Origin: Bacillota bacterium
Lineage (GTDB): Bacteria > Bacillota > Clostridia > Lachnospirales > Lachnospiraceae
Direction of reading: 5' to 3'
Length of the DNA stretch: 64,000 bases
Assembly (NCBI GenBank): GCA_023392615.1
Contig: JAEVYT010000036.1
Coordinates: forward strand, 248,001-312,000
Shown here: one piece after another, positions 55,020 through 63,021 of the stretch
Layout: each line of letters opens with the position of its first letter
Numbering within the stretch: the first letter of the stretch is position 1
Position numbers and translations under genes: made by a program
The notes under the pieces: model-generated
The model's database searches: none
Told to the model about the DNA's origin: nothing
What the model saw: only the letters and a program-made list of their open reading frames with translations

Positions 55020-55499
55020 ATGAAAGCTGTTGATGAAATTGTTCAGAGTATCTTTGAAATCGATAAACATACGAAACTATTTCTACGTAACAAGTTAAAG
55101 CCTTACGAGTTAAATCTTGCGGATGGATTAATTCTGATGTGTTATTACGGCCGGAATAAATATTGCAGTATTGGCTGTGACATGAATGATTCGCGAGAAA
55201 ACACTAAAACTCAGGATCAGATTGTTGGGCAGCTGCATTTTGATAAGAGCGTAACAGCAAGAGCTATGCAGAATTTAGAACAGAACGGATATCTCATTAG
55301 AACGGATAACCCGGAGGATAAACGATCCTATCTTTTCACACTTACTGAAAAGGGACATGCTTTTGAGTTGACTTTAAATAACATTATAAAAGATTGTTAT
55401 GAATTACTCATTCAGGGTATTGATCAAGCTACACTTGAGATTATCAAAACTGGCTTACATACTATATCTGAAAATGCAACCTTGAGTAGTAAATCTTAA
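55020..55499 (+). CDS. MarR-family transcriptional regulator
   Basis: The protein has 159 residues from the ATG preceded by AGAGGAGG; an earlier in-frame ATG sits in the site itself. The winged helix (residues ~55-110) has the recognition helix FDKSVTARAMQNLEQNGYL and the wing RTDNPEDKRSYLFTLTEKG. Helices at both ends should form the dimer. CSIGCDMN near residue 45 has two Cys residues spaced like a redox or metal sensor, but this is only a suggestion. The flavodoxin/ferredoxin gene 92 bases downstream is its probable target. An inverted repeat (GAGTGAAT / ATTCACTC, 55535-55559) lies between them. Confidence 0.88.
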   Translation: MKAVDEIVQSIFEIDKHTKLFLRNKLKPYELNLADGLILMCYYGRNKYCSIGCDMNDSRENTKTQDQIVGQLHFDKSVTARAMQNLEQNGYLIRTDNPEDKRSYLFTLTEKGHAFELTLNNIIKDCYELLIQGIDQATLEIIKTGLHTISENATLSSKS

Positions 55500-55591
55500 T
55501 TATGGTCAGTAAACTTTTGATTTATTATGTAAACGAGTGAATATGTCAATCATTCACTCTACATACAAGGTGTACAAGAATGGAGGAAACG

Positions 55592-56344
55592 ATGAAGATT
55601 TTATATTTTACAGCAACCGGCAACTGCCTCTACGTAGCCAAACAATTTGGAGGAGATATGATATCCATTCCCCAAGCCATCAAAGAAGAAAGATACGAGT
55701 TTAGTGATGATAAAATCGGACTAGTAATTCCGATCTACTGGTTAGGGATTCCGTTATATGTAGAAGACTTTTTAAAAAAGGTAAAGCTAAATAGTAACTA
55801 TATTTTTTCCGTTTTAACTTATGGCAAATTTGCCGGAAGTGCTTCTGTTCAACTGGACGTACTAGCGAAAGAGTGTGGGATTAACTTCTCCTATATCAAA
55901 CCGCTTAAGATGGTTGATAATTTTTTACCTAGCTTTGATATGACAAAACAGATTAAAAATGAACCTGAGAAGATGATCGATGAACATCTTCAAAGTATCA
56001 TTAACGATGTTAACTCTTCTAGGATTCTTCCGGCTAAGAGTTCTATCATTGCAAAACTCATCTCGAAGAAAATGAGAAAGAGATCTATGATTGGTGATGG
56101 TATGGCAATGGACTTCCTAGTGGAGGATTCCTGTGTTAAATGTGGTAAGTGTGTAGTGCTATGCCCTTTGGACAATGTGAAAGCAGAAGGATTTAAACCA
56201 GAATTCGGTGCGCGCTGCATGAGTTGTCTTGCATGTACACAGAATTGTCCGACTAACTCCATTCGAATTCGAAAAGAAAAGAGTAATGCAAGATTCCGTA
56301 ATCAACATATTACCTTAAAAGAAATCGAAGATGCAAATAGATAA
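55592..56344 (+). CDS. EFR1-type flavodoxin-ferredoxin protein
   Basis: The protein has 250 residues. The N-terminal flavodoxin-like half starts MKILYFTATGNCLYVAKQ with the FMN-phosphate loop FTATGN; YWLGIPLYVEDF near residue 50 continues the fold. The C-terminus has two 4Fe-4S ferredoxin motifs, CVKCGKCVVLCP near 180 and CMSCLACTQNCP near 208. It should move electrons between ferredoxin-like carriers and a flavin in the cytoplasm; the partner is unknown. GGAGG precedes the chosen ATG, four codons inside the longest frame. It follows the MarR gene on the same strand, and the inverted repeat between them could be a second operator or a terminator. Confidence 0.87.
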   Translation: MKILYFTATGNCLYVAKQFGGDMISIPQAIKEERYEFSDDKIGLVIPIYWLGIPLYVEDFLKKVKLNSNYIFSVLTYGKFAGSASVQLDVLAKECGINFSYIKPLKMVDNFLPSFDMTKQIKNEPEKMIDEHLQSIINDVNSSRILPAKSSIIAKLISKKMRKRSMIGDGMAMDFLVEDSCVKCGKCVVLCPLDNVKAEGFKPEFGARCMSCLACTQNCPTNSIRIRKEKSNARFRNQHITLKEIEDANR

Positions 56345-56369
56345 ATCTTCTAATACATACAAATCATAT

Positions 56370-56468
56370 GGGGATGCTACAAAAAGTAATACTTGTAAGA
56401 AACTATGTTGATCACCTGCATTATGGCAATATAACATTATTCTTACACATTATTTTTGCAACATCCCC
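56370..56468. repeat. 99-base imperfect palindrome between convergent genes (MITE-like or long terminator)
   Basis: The ends GGGGATG and CATCCCC pair, followed inward by CAAAAA/TTTTTG and GTAAGAA/TTCTTAC, giving about 30-base arms with a few mismatches around a ~38-base loop. It lies between the stops of the EFR1 and PadR genes. The size and shape fit a miniature inverted-repeat element. A shared terminator is the alternative. Confidence 0.65.
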
Positions 56469-56483
56469 CTACTATTTATATTA

Positions 56484-57020
56484 CTAAATGTTTTTTAACT
56501 CCTCGATGTAACTACTACTCCAGTCACAGTATAGCCTTTGTTGTCGTATTCCAAGGTCAAGCATTCGAAGAATATATTGATGATTATGCTTATCCTTATA
56601 GGGCTCCATTAAATCACGAAACGTCTCATACAGTTGTAAGTAATCATTATTTTGCTGATGAAACCTTTCAAGATGGTGGATAATATCAACTATATTATTA
56701 TCATCTGCCAAAAAGAATTTGAGTAAGGCTTCACTTCGCACTGTGTCTTTTTCATACTCCTGTGACATCCATTGATTGAATACATCTCTACCTCTTTCCG
56801 TAATTCTATAGCGTATCTTGCCTCGATTGTCCGGATCCTTCTCTTCGACACTTTTAATGAGTCCTTCTTTATCCATTGCATTTAACTCAGGATAAATCTG
56901 TCCATAACTTTCCTGCCAAAAGTAAAACATTTTTAATTCTATCTGGTTCTTTATCTCATAACCCGATAGATCATTATCCCTTAGCAATCCTAAGATAACA
57001 TATCTAGTCTTCTTTTTCAT
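56484..57020 (-). CDS. PadR-family transcriptional regulator (Vir/AphA-like length)
   Basis: The protein has 178 residues, with a long C-terminal helical dimerisation part. The winged helix (residues ~5-90) has YVILGLLRDNDLSGYEIKNQI, a wing around PDNRGKIRYRITERG, and WMSQEYEKDTVRSEALLK after it. The flavodoxin gene ends four bases upstream on the same strand, so both are cotranscribed. The PadR protein probably represses that pair. AGGG overlaps the flavodoxin stop. Confidence 0.88.
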   Translation of the reverse strand: MKKKTRYVILGLLRDNDLSGYEIKNQIELKMFYFWQESYGQIYPELNAMDKEGLIKSVEEKDPDNRGKIRYRITERGRDVFNQWMSQEYEKDTVRSEALLKFFLADDNNIVDIIHHLERFHQQNNDYLQLYETFRDLMEPYKDKHNHQYILRMLDLGIRQQRLYCDWSSSYIEELKNI

Positions 57021-57024
57021 AACC

Positions 57025-57510
57025 CTAATCTTCCTGTAGATATTGATTTATTTTATTGAGCTTTTCTTCTTGAATGTTGTCTTGTGATTTAGCTGGATTT
57101 TTAAAATCAATCGTGTCTAGGATCGTATTTTCTTTTAGAAGCTCTTTCATTTTAGTGAAGCATTTTTCTGCCCCTCCCCCTGCATGGGTTGCAATTAGTA
57201 TGATTTTCTTACCGTTAATTTTGTAATCATGCAGGAAGGTATTAATGGGTGGCGTAAATGTTCCAGCCCAGATAGGTGTTCCAATTATCAATGTATCATA
57301 TTGGTCTATCTCAATATTTTCATTGGTTAACTTGGGCTTTTCACCAAATGTTGCACTTTTTCCACCCCATATAAATTTACTGATCTTTCCCGTCGGATAT
57401 TCCTTGCTCGGGATAAGCTTGATATTATCTACCGTATTCTTATCTGATATCTTGTTCACGATGTATTCCATATTTCCTTCTAACGAATAATAAATGAATG
57501 CTGTTTTCAT
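57025..57510 (-). CDS. flavodoxin-like protein
   Basis: The protein has 161 residues. The start TAFIYYSLEGNMEYIVNKI holds the FMN-phosphate loop, GTPIWAGTFTPPINTFL near residue 78 is the second flavin loop, and IATHAGGGAEKCF near 108 is the third. It is a small electron carrier or NAD(P)H-quinone-type flavoprotein. It is the first gene of a two-gene unit with a PadR regulator. A palindromic A/T-rich region lies just upstream, suggesting PadR control, perhaps in response to a toxic or phenolic compound; this last point is family knowledge, not seen here. Confidence 0.88.
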   Translation of the reverse strand: MKTAFIYYSLEGNMEYIVNKISDKNTVDNIKLIPSKEYPTGKISKFIWGGKSATFGEKPKLTNENIEIDQYDTLIIGTPIWAGTFTPPINTFLHDYKINGKKIILIATHAGGGAEKCFTKMKELLKENTILDTIDFKNPAKSQDNIQEEKLNKINQYLQED

Positions 57511-57541
57511 ATCCTACCAACCCTTCTCATATCTATCTATT

Positions 57542-57575
57542 AGATATATATTACATATCTTTTAGATATATTATA
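57542..57575 (-). promoter_or_regulatory. probable PadR operator upstream of the flavodoxin gene
   Basis: AGATAT (57542-57547) and ATATCT (57555-57560) form an inverted repeat, and a further AGATATATTATATC follows at once. The half-sites overlap the expected promoter region of the flavodoxin-padR unit. Confidence 0.5.
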
Positions 57576-57684
57576 TCCAAATTTATTATTTGTCAACTAA
57601 AATATTATCAAAGCTTGTTCATTCGAATAAACCTTGAGTTATACATAATTTTGTTAGAGAAAACGTAATATTATGATAAAGCTT

Positions 57685-58812
57685 CTAGTTAGTGGTAAAT
57701 ACTGATATATTACCACTTGAGGTCTGCGTTTTGATCTGTAGATTTGGATTCTCTCCAACCATTCCGTTTGCATGTTTTTTATGCTCATCCATAGTCAATA
57801 CCTCATCAAAGTCAGTTTTAATACGTCCACTACTCGTATCCGCGCTAAATTCAAAGATAGAATCCGTAGGAATTGTAAGCTTAATATCTCCACTACTTGC
57901 ACTCATTGAAATTGAGCTTGTGAGCTTTTTCACATCAATCGATATTGCACCCGATGAGGTTTCAAAATCGCCTCCTCCTTCTGAAGCAGATATCTTTAAC
58001 GCTCCACTGGTTGAGAATGCACTAATCTCTCCGATTGTATCCTCAACATGTATCGTCCCTGAAGATGTGTTCAACTCCTTCTTACCGTTCGAACCATCAA
58101 TCCTTATATCTCCACTTGAGCTTTGAACTTGTAGCCTTCCAATTGATTTCTCAATATAAATTGATCCTGACGCTGTTGATATATCACTATCTCCTGAACC
58201 ACCAAATATCTTTATGGTTCCACTGGCGGAGGATATGCTTCGATTCCCCTCTGCTTTTTGTATATTAATATCTCCACTGGAAGTACTGACGTCTATATCT
58301 GACGCTTTTAATTTATTAAATCGAATACTACCACTTGCACTGGACGCACTAAAATCTTTTAATTGTAATGCTAATTCCGATTTAATCGTACCACTTGAAG
58401 TAGTCACAGTTAAACTACTCGAATATGTTGACGGAAGATAAATTTCTACTTTTCCCTTCCGATTTCTATTAATGAAGAAATTCATAATCGGTTTTTTAGC
58501 ACGGACGAATATTCGGTTGTCTTGTGAAGTCACCGTAATCAACTCGTCCTTATCCGGTGTAAATGCTTTATATTCTTTGATTATAAGTTCATTCGAATCA
58601 CTCGGTAGGAATTCAACCTCATCCGTATAAACTCTGATATTTAGATCATCGGTGTTCTGCATCAATACTTTCTGTGTATTGATCAACTTCAAATTATTAA
58701 CCAAATCATGATTAACTACTGTCCCTCGATTTATTATACAAATCATAAATACTACTAACATAACCGCTATTAGGACAAATGCTCCCACTATGGCTACGAC
58801 TACCTTTTTCAT
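57685..58812 (-). CDS. DUF4097-type beta-repeat membrane protein
   Basis: The protein has 375 residues. One N-terminal membrane segment (VVVAIVGAFVLIAVMLVVFMI) leads into an outside region of many short beta-strand repeats with the pattern SSGxIxI or ASGSI, such as TSSGDINIQ and SASGTIKIF, which should form a beta-solenoid. This is typical of DUF4097 proteins, whose function is not known. It is coupled by an ATGA overlap to the DUF1700-type protein upstream and is controlled by the PadR regulator at the start of the operon. Envelope sensing or stabilising is plausible. Confidence 0.9.
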   Translation of the reverse strand: MKKVVVAIVGAFVLIAVMLVVFMICIINRGTVVNHDLVNNLKLINTQKVLMQNTDDLNIRVYTDEVEFLPSDSNELIIKEYKAFTPDKDELITVTSQDNRIFVRAKKPIMNFFINRNRKGKVEIYLPSTYSSSLTVTTSSGTIKSELALQLKDFSASSASGSIRFNKLKASDIDVSTSSGDINIQKAEGNRSISSASGTIKIFGGSGDSDISTASGSIYIEKSIGRLQVQSSSGDIRIDGSNGKKELNTSSGTIHVEDTIGEISAFSTSGALKISASEGGGDFETSSGAISIDVKKLTSSISMSASSGDIKLTIPTDSIFEFSADTSSGRIKTDFDEVLTMDEHKKHANGMVGENPNLQIKTQTSSGNISVFTTN

Positions 58813-59510
58813 TCCTTACTCCCCTTTAATTGAAATAATAACAATATAACAAATTGTATACAGATTGCTACTAAAAATAAAATCCAAGTGATATACCATT
58901 TCATTGTTAAAAAGCTTACTACAAAGTAAATCATTAAAATCAGGCTCCATAATATCAGTGAAACTGATATTTTAATAGATTTTGTTTTCGTATTCTTCAC
59001 TTTCCATTCTTTAAATTCCTCCACCAATGTATCATCTCTTCTCACATATTTTGGATACAAGCTATACATATATACAAGCATGCAGGTAGGTATAATATCA
59101 ATAAGAAGCATAATGATCAATCCAAACCAAAGATAATCAAACTGATTTGCACCCCAGTACCAACTAGATTGATAGGTATTCATCATTCCGAAAAACAGAA
59201 ATACAATAGCACTGAAGATATATATTCCAATTGCTACAGTCTTATAAATTGCAACCTTTTTTGCTTTCTCAAAGCTCATAAACTTGTCTTCACTTTCTTC
59301 TTCCTCTAGTCCCTTGAACAATTCTGCTACATTACCAATTGATATAATAACATTCTTTGTTGCATCTTCCGGTGAGATTCCGTCTCTTATTAGGTCTTGA
59401 TATCTGTCCTCTGCATTGGATAATAACTCTTCCTTTAATTCCAATGCCTTACGGGTCTTGGGTGCCTTTTCGAAAAGCCCGTTTAGTTGATTCCTTAGTT
59501 TCTCATTCAT
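58809..59510 (-). CDS. membrane protein with permease-prefix/DUF1700-type N-terminal domain
   Basis: The protein has 233 residues from the ATG with GGAAGGGA before it. A longer frame begins 22 codons earlier, overlapping the PadR stop as ATGA, but has no SD and an atypical extension, so I prefer the inner start. Residues ~1-65 form a cytoplasmic helical domain (ELKEELLSNAEDRYQDL, then GISPEDATKNVI) seen ahead of permeases in PadR-controlled operons. Four membrane segments follow, with YLWFGLIIMLLIDIIPTCML as the second. The transport role, if any, is unknown. Confidence 0.82.
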   Translation of the reverse strand: MNEKLRNQLNGLFEKAPKTRKALELKEELLSNAEDRYQDLIRDGISPEDATKNVIISIGNVAELFKGLEEEESEDKFMSFEKAKKVAIYKTVAIGIYIFSAIVFLFFGMMNTYQSSWYWGANQFDYLWFGLIIMLLIDIIPTCMLVYMYSLYPKYVRRDDTLVEEFKEWKVKNTKTKSIKISVSLILWSLILMIYFVVSFLTMKWYITWILFLVAICIQFVILLLFQLKGSKE

Positions 59511-59572
59511 AGAGATATCCCTTCCTTTCATCAAAGCATGCATACGAACGCATGTGAAATATTTAATTTTAC

Positions 59573-59896
59573 TCATTTTAATAGTTTATCGATTATTGCC
59601 TTTGCACTTTCCCAATCCTTCTTATACTCCAGATATGCTTCTTTACCCTTATTTGTAATAGCGTAATAACGGCGTCTCGCACCTACGTCCTCATTTCCCC
59701 AATATGAAATTATAAGGCTTGCTTGCTCCAATCTACGAAATGCCGAATACAAGGTTGCTTCTTTTAGTTCATAGAGATTATCTGTTTTCTCCATAATTTC
59801 TTTATTAATCTGATAACCGTAACTATCCTTCTCATATAAATGCGCTAAGATAATTGGTTCCGTATGGCCTCTAATGACATCTGACGTAATTGACAT
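59573..59896 (-). CDS. PadR-family transcriptional regulator (short, PF03551 type)
   Basis: The protein has 107 residues, the length of the small PadR-like regulators. The winged helix has GHTEPIILAHLYEKDSYGYQ near residue 10, recognition helix LKEATLYSAFRRLEQASL and wing GARRRYYAITNKG. AGGAGG lies seven bases before the ATG. It is the first gene of a three-gene unit with the DUF1700-type and DUF4097 membrane proteins. A consensus promoter covered by a palindrome lies directly upstream, so it should repress its own operon. Confidence 0.92.
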   Translation of the reverse strand: MSITSDVIRGHTEPIILAHLYEKDSYGYQINKEIMEKTDNLYELKEATLYSAFRRLEQASLIISYWGNEDVGARRRYYAITNKGKEAYLEYKKDWESAKAIIDKLLK

Positions 59897-59921
59897 GGTA
59901 ATTCCTCCTATCTATAGCACC

Positions 59922-59957
59922 ATTATATTCCAATATACCTCGCCTGTCAAGGTATAT
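59922..59957 (-). promoter_or_regulatory. consensus promoter with PadR operator palindrome
   Basis: On the minus strand, TTGACA (59945-59950) and TATAAT (59922-59927) match the sigma-A consensus perfectly with a 17-base spacer. The palindrome ATATACCT-n9-AGGTATAT (59933-59957) covers the -35 and spacer, exactly where a repressor would block RNA polymerase. Confidence 0.88.
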
Positions 59958-60114
59958 ATTTTAGTAATGTATATGTTTTCACGAAGTAACTGCAAACAGA
60001 TATCTAAATACTGCGTGAAACATTACACTTAATCTTTTTACTTCCTCTATTATTCTTTATATATCTCTCATAAAGAAACGAATGTACTCCGTTGCTAATC
60101 TTCGCTTCACAAGA

Positions 60115-60148
60115 CAAAAGGATTGGGTTTCAAATCCCAATCCTTTTG
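60115..60148 (-). terminator. terminator after the LysM-GH18 gene
   Basis: AAAAGGATTGGG and CCCAATCCTTTT form a perfect 12-pair stem around an eight-base loop, with T-rich ends on both strands. It lies about 40 bases after the stop. Confidence 0.88.
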
Positions 60149-60188
60149 ATTCCTTGCTTTATACCATTTACTAATTACATATTAATAT

Positions 60189-61478
60189 TTATTTCAATTT
60201 GATAACATCAAAGTTTGCATTTATAACAGTCCATACCGGAGGATAATACAGCATAATATTCCAAACTCCTTTTCCATGAAGCTGAAAATTTTTTATTAAT
60301 TCGCACACAGCCAAAATGCTTCGAGCATCAATAAACCATATAATATGCTGGTAAGTCTTTTCAAAGCTTTGTTGAATATAGTTTATATACGGAGTTAATG
60401 AGTCATTATCAAATTGTATCTCAGCAGATTCTTCCTGCGCCAACCCTAATACGGAGTATACAGAAAGTGAAGAAGCGCTAGACTTTTCTGGGATATATGG
60501 GAGCCTCCAATCATATCCGATAATTGGAACCCCAACAACAACTTCATCAGGCGGTACCGCGGAGACCACATAATCCAATAAGGCTTTCATATAATTAATA
60601 TTTGCCACAGGAGCAGGTGGCCCAAAGTTAGATCCCCATTTAAATTCGATAAATATAATTTCATCCGTATATTTACTCATAGTTTCATAGTCAATTTTAT
60701 CAAATGAAAACACTTTATCAATTATTTTTTCATTATAATTAATCGTTACAAAGAAAAGATACCCTTCTTGATGTAGGCGCTTAGATATCTTTTGTACAAA
60801 TGATTGATAATAAGCTTCGTTTTCTATATTTAGATAATTAAATACAATATTAATTCCTTCATAGCCTTTATCCTTCATAATATCTACAAATACATTAATA
60901 TTTCTCTCTTGTGTATCGTCATTTCTCAGCACTTCATTTGCAACATCTAAATTTGGTGTCCCTTGTGGAGTAAGTGTTGTTAGTAACATCAGTGGAACTG
61001 TGCCATATCGTTTTGCCGATAATATTATTTCCCTATCATTCTGATATTCAATAACATCTCCTTTTTCTATCGTTGTATAGTTTATAATCGATAAATATGT
61101 TAGTTCCGGCAAGGTTCTATGTAGACTTTTACGATCAATAAACGGATATGCAAATCCCATAGTGTTAATTTTTCTCGACGTATTATAGCTGATAACTAAC
61201 GTCTCTCCAGGAAATATATATTCTCTTTCTGTTAGAAATGGATTATTTCTTAAAAGTTGCATAATTGAAACATCAAATGCGATCGCTATACTCTCCAGAG
61301 AGTCGCCATTTTGAACAACATAGGTTTGTTTTGGATATGCAATTACTAAAGCCTGGCCAATCAGAAGCTGGTAGGGATATAGCAGTCCATTATTTTCAAT
61401 TAACCTATCCAGATCAACTCCGAATTTTTCGGCAATGGAATTTACGGTATCCCCTTTTTGAACAATATAAATATCCAT
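60189..61478 (-). CDS. LysM-GH18 protein resembling spore cortex lytic enzyme SleL, catalytic acids lost
   Basis: The protein has 429 residues from the ATG with GAGG eight bases upstream; the frame extends two codons to a TTG that is less likely. Two LysM domains (IYIVQKGDTVNSIAEKFG at ~3, TYVVQNGDSLESIAIAFD at ~53) should bind peptidoglycan. Residues ~105-429 match the GH18 fold of SleL/YaaH spore cortex enzymes. The catalytic DGxxxDxE place reads EGINIVFN near residue 210, so the two acidic residues needed for hydrolysis are replaced by Val and Asn. There is no signal peptide, as in spore-coat SleL. It may bind cortex or coat without cutting it. Confidence 0.85.
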   Translation of the reverse strand: MDIYIVQKGDTVNSIAEKFGVDLDRLIENNGLLYPYQLLIGQALVIAYPKQTYVVQNGDSLESIAIAFDVSIMQLLRNNPFLTEREYIFPGETLVISYNTSRKINTMGFAYPFIDRKSLHRTLPELTYLSIINYTTIEKGDVIEYQNDREIILSAKRYGTVPLMLLTTLTPQGTPNLDVANEVLRNDDTQERNINVFVDIMKDKGYEGINIVFNYLNIENEAYYQSFVQKISKRLHQEGYLFFVTINYNEKIIDKVFSFDKIDYETMSKYTDEIIFIEFKWGSNFGPPAPVANINYMKALLDYVVSAVPPDEVVVGVPIIGYDWRLPYIPEKSSASSLSVYSVLGLAQEESAEIQFDNDSLTPYINYIQQSFEKTYQHIIWFIDARSILAVCELIKNFQLHGKGVWNIMLYYPPVWTVINANFDVIKLK

Positions 61479-61597
61479 AAACAAACCTCATCAATCACAC
61501 TTATTACTAGTATATGAGCATCACTCTTAAAATATATTGGAACTATATAACTTAATAAAAAATATGATGAATCAATATTAATATTATTTTACTCTAT

Positions 61598-62365
61598 TTA
61601 TATATTCTCCATCAGTTCATTGTCTTCTGGTACAAAAAAGCTCTTCACTCCCATTTCATGTAATCTCTCTTCTGAAAAATACTCTCTTATATCTTCTCTT
61701 GTCTCTATACAATGATTGAACGCATCCAAGTGTACAACGATAAATACAAGATCAGGATTTACAAGAACCGCTTTTTCCAAGTCCATAATATTCATAACAA
61801 TCTGATTACTATTTAAAAATTTGGGAGAGCCCGCATTGATTAATAATATCTGCGGATTATAATCCCCAATATTGCTTTTTATTGTGTCATTATAAATCGT
61901 ATCGCCAGTAATATAGAGCGTTGGTTCCCCCTCTGATTGCAATATATATCCACTCGCGATGCCCATTCTCTTCCCTATCTCTCCACAACCATGCTGTGCT
62001 GCCACACGAGTTATCGTTATTGTTCCATAGCAAATATGTTTCTGTATGGGAAATACATTAACAAATCCTTTCTCTCTAATTGATATCTCATCTTCTTCCT
62101 GACAAAGTACCGGCAACTCCTTATTCAGAACATCATAAGCCACCATATCAAAATGATCATTATGAATATGGGTATTGAGAATGAAATCTACATCCAGAAT
62201 TATATCCATCGAGGTGCTCAGGTCTACAAGTGGATTTTGCCTTCTGTTTGGAGTTAGTGGTATCGCATTATACGTCTCTTTTGGTGCGAATACAGGATCC
62301 ACCAATATTTTTACTCCAGCATAAGTTATGATTGAGGTTGCATGTCTAACGTGTAATAAATTCAT
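61598..62365 (-). CDS. metallo-beta-lactamase-fold hydrolase (UlaG/L-ascorbate lactonase-like)
   Basis: The protein has 255 residues. The metal motif THIHNDHFD lies near residue 65, and further ligands are in AAQHGCGEIG near 120, YITGDTIYND near 155 and IVVHLDAFNHC near 215. The protein starts directly with the MBL fold (LLHVRHATSIITYAG). Its substrate is unknown; lactonase or nuclease-like activities are possible. An AAGGCGG site precedes the ATG. It is a single gene convergent with no partner, divergent from the AsnC-type regulator gene 238 bases away, which may control it. Confidence 0.88.
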   Translation of the reverse strand: MNLLHVRHATSIITYAGVKILVDPVFAPKETYNAIPLTPNRRQNPLVDLSTSMDIILDVDFILNTHIHNDHFDMVAYDVLNKELPVLCQEEDEISIREKGFVNVFPIQKHICYGTITITRVAAQHGCGEIGKRMGIASGYILQSEGEPTLYITGDTIYNDTIKSNIGDYNPQILLINAGSPKFLNSNQIVMNIMDLEKAVLVNPDLVFIVVHLDAFNHCIETREDIREYFSEERLHEMGVKSFFVPEDNELMENI

Positions 62366-62603
62366 ATCATCGCCGCCTTTTCTACTAATTATTTGTTCAT
62401 CTTCCTTGAAAGGAATTTGACATCCTAGTTAAAATTATAATAGAATAACGGTATGGAAACAATTTTCCAATCAACGTAAATAGCAAGATTTACTTTCATA
62501 ATGAAAATAATTCTTACTCGATTCTTACGATGTTTATTGGGGATGAAATGTGTAGAATGAATTGTTATCAAAATAATTTTATAAAAAGAAAGGGAATTGT
62601 TCT

Positions 62604-63020
62604 ATGTATATTGATTCGGTGGATTTTCAAATAATAAGCTTACTAAAGGAAAATTCAAGACTAACTTATAAGGAAATTGGTGATAAAATTCACCTAACCG
62701 GTCAAGCGGTGGGTGCGAGAATCACTAAGCTAGTTGAGGAAGGTTATATTGAGAAATTTACAATAGCATTGAATAATGAAAAGCTGGGTGTTTCCCTAAC
62801 CGCCTTTATAAAAATATATATGAAAACTCTGGATCATAATAAAATGAAACGCTTAATCAAGAATACGGAGAGCATTACGCAGGCTTATCGGATTAGCGGC
62901 GATTGTTGTTACCTAATCAAGGTTGAAACTTCAACAAATGAAATTCTCAATAATATCCTCGATGAAATCAATGAATTCGCTACGTACCAGCTCTCCTTAT
63001 CCATTAGTAAGCTTAAATAG
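62604..63020 (+). CDS. Lrp/AsnC-family transcriptional regulator
   Basis: The protein has 138 residues, slightly short for the family. The helix-turn-helix at residues ~5-55 has SRLTYKEIGDKIHLTGQAVG. The C-terminal RAM ligand-binding domain (residues ~65-138) has AYRISGDCCYLIKVE, matching the conserved V-T-G-x-x-D-x-x-L-x-V phrase as ISGDCCYLIKV. It should form octamers and respond to an amino acid or related molecule. AAAGGGA precedes the ATG. It is divergent from the MBL hydrolase gene, a common arrangement for local control, and convergent with the CobW-like gene, whose stop is one base away. Confidence 0.9.
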   Translation: MYIDSVDFQIISLLKENSRLTYKEIGDKIHLTGQAVGARITKLVEEGYIEKFTIALNNEKLGVSLTAFIKIYMKTLDHNKMKRLIKNTESITQAYRISGDCCYLIKVETSTNEILNNILDEINEFATYQLSLSISKLK

Positions 63021-63021
63021 T

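Noticed and set aside
55990..56262. 90-codon minus-strand frame inside the EFR1 gene
   Set aside because: It is antisense to the ferredoxin motifs of a well-supported gene and has no SD.
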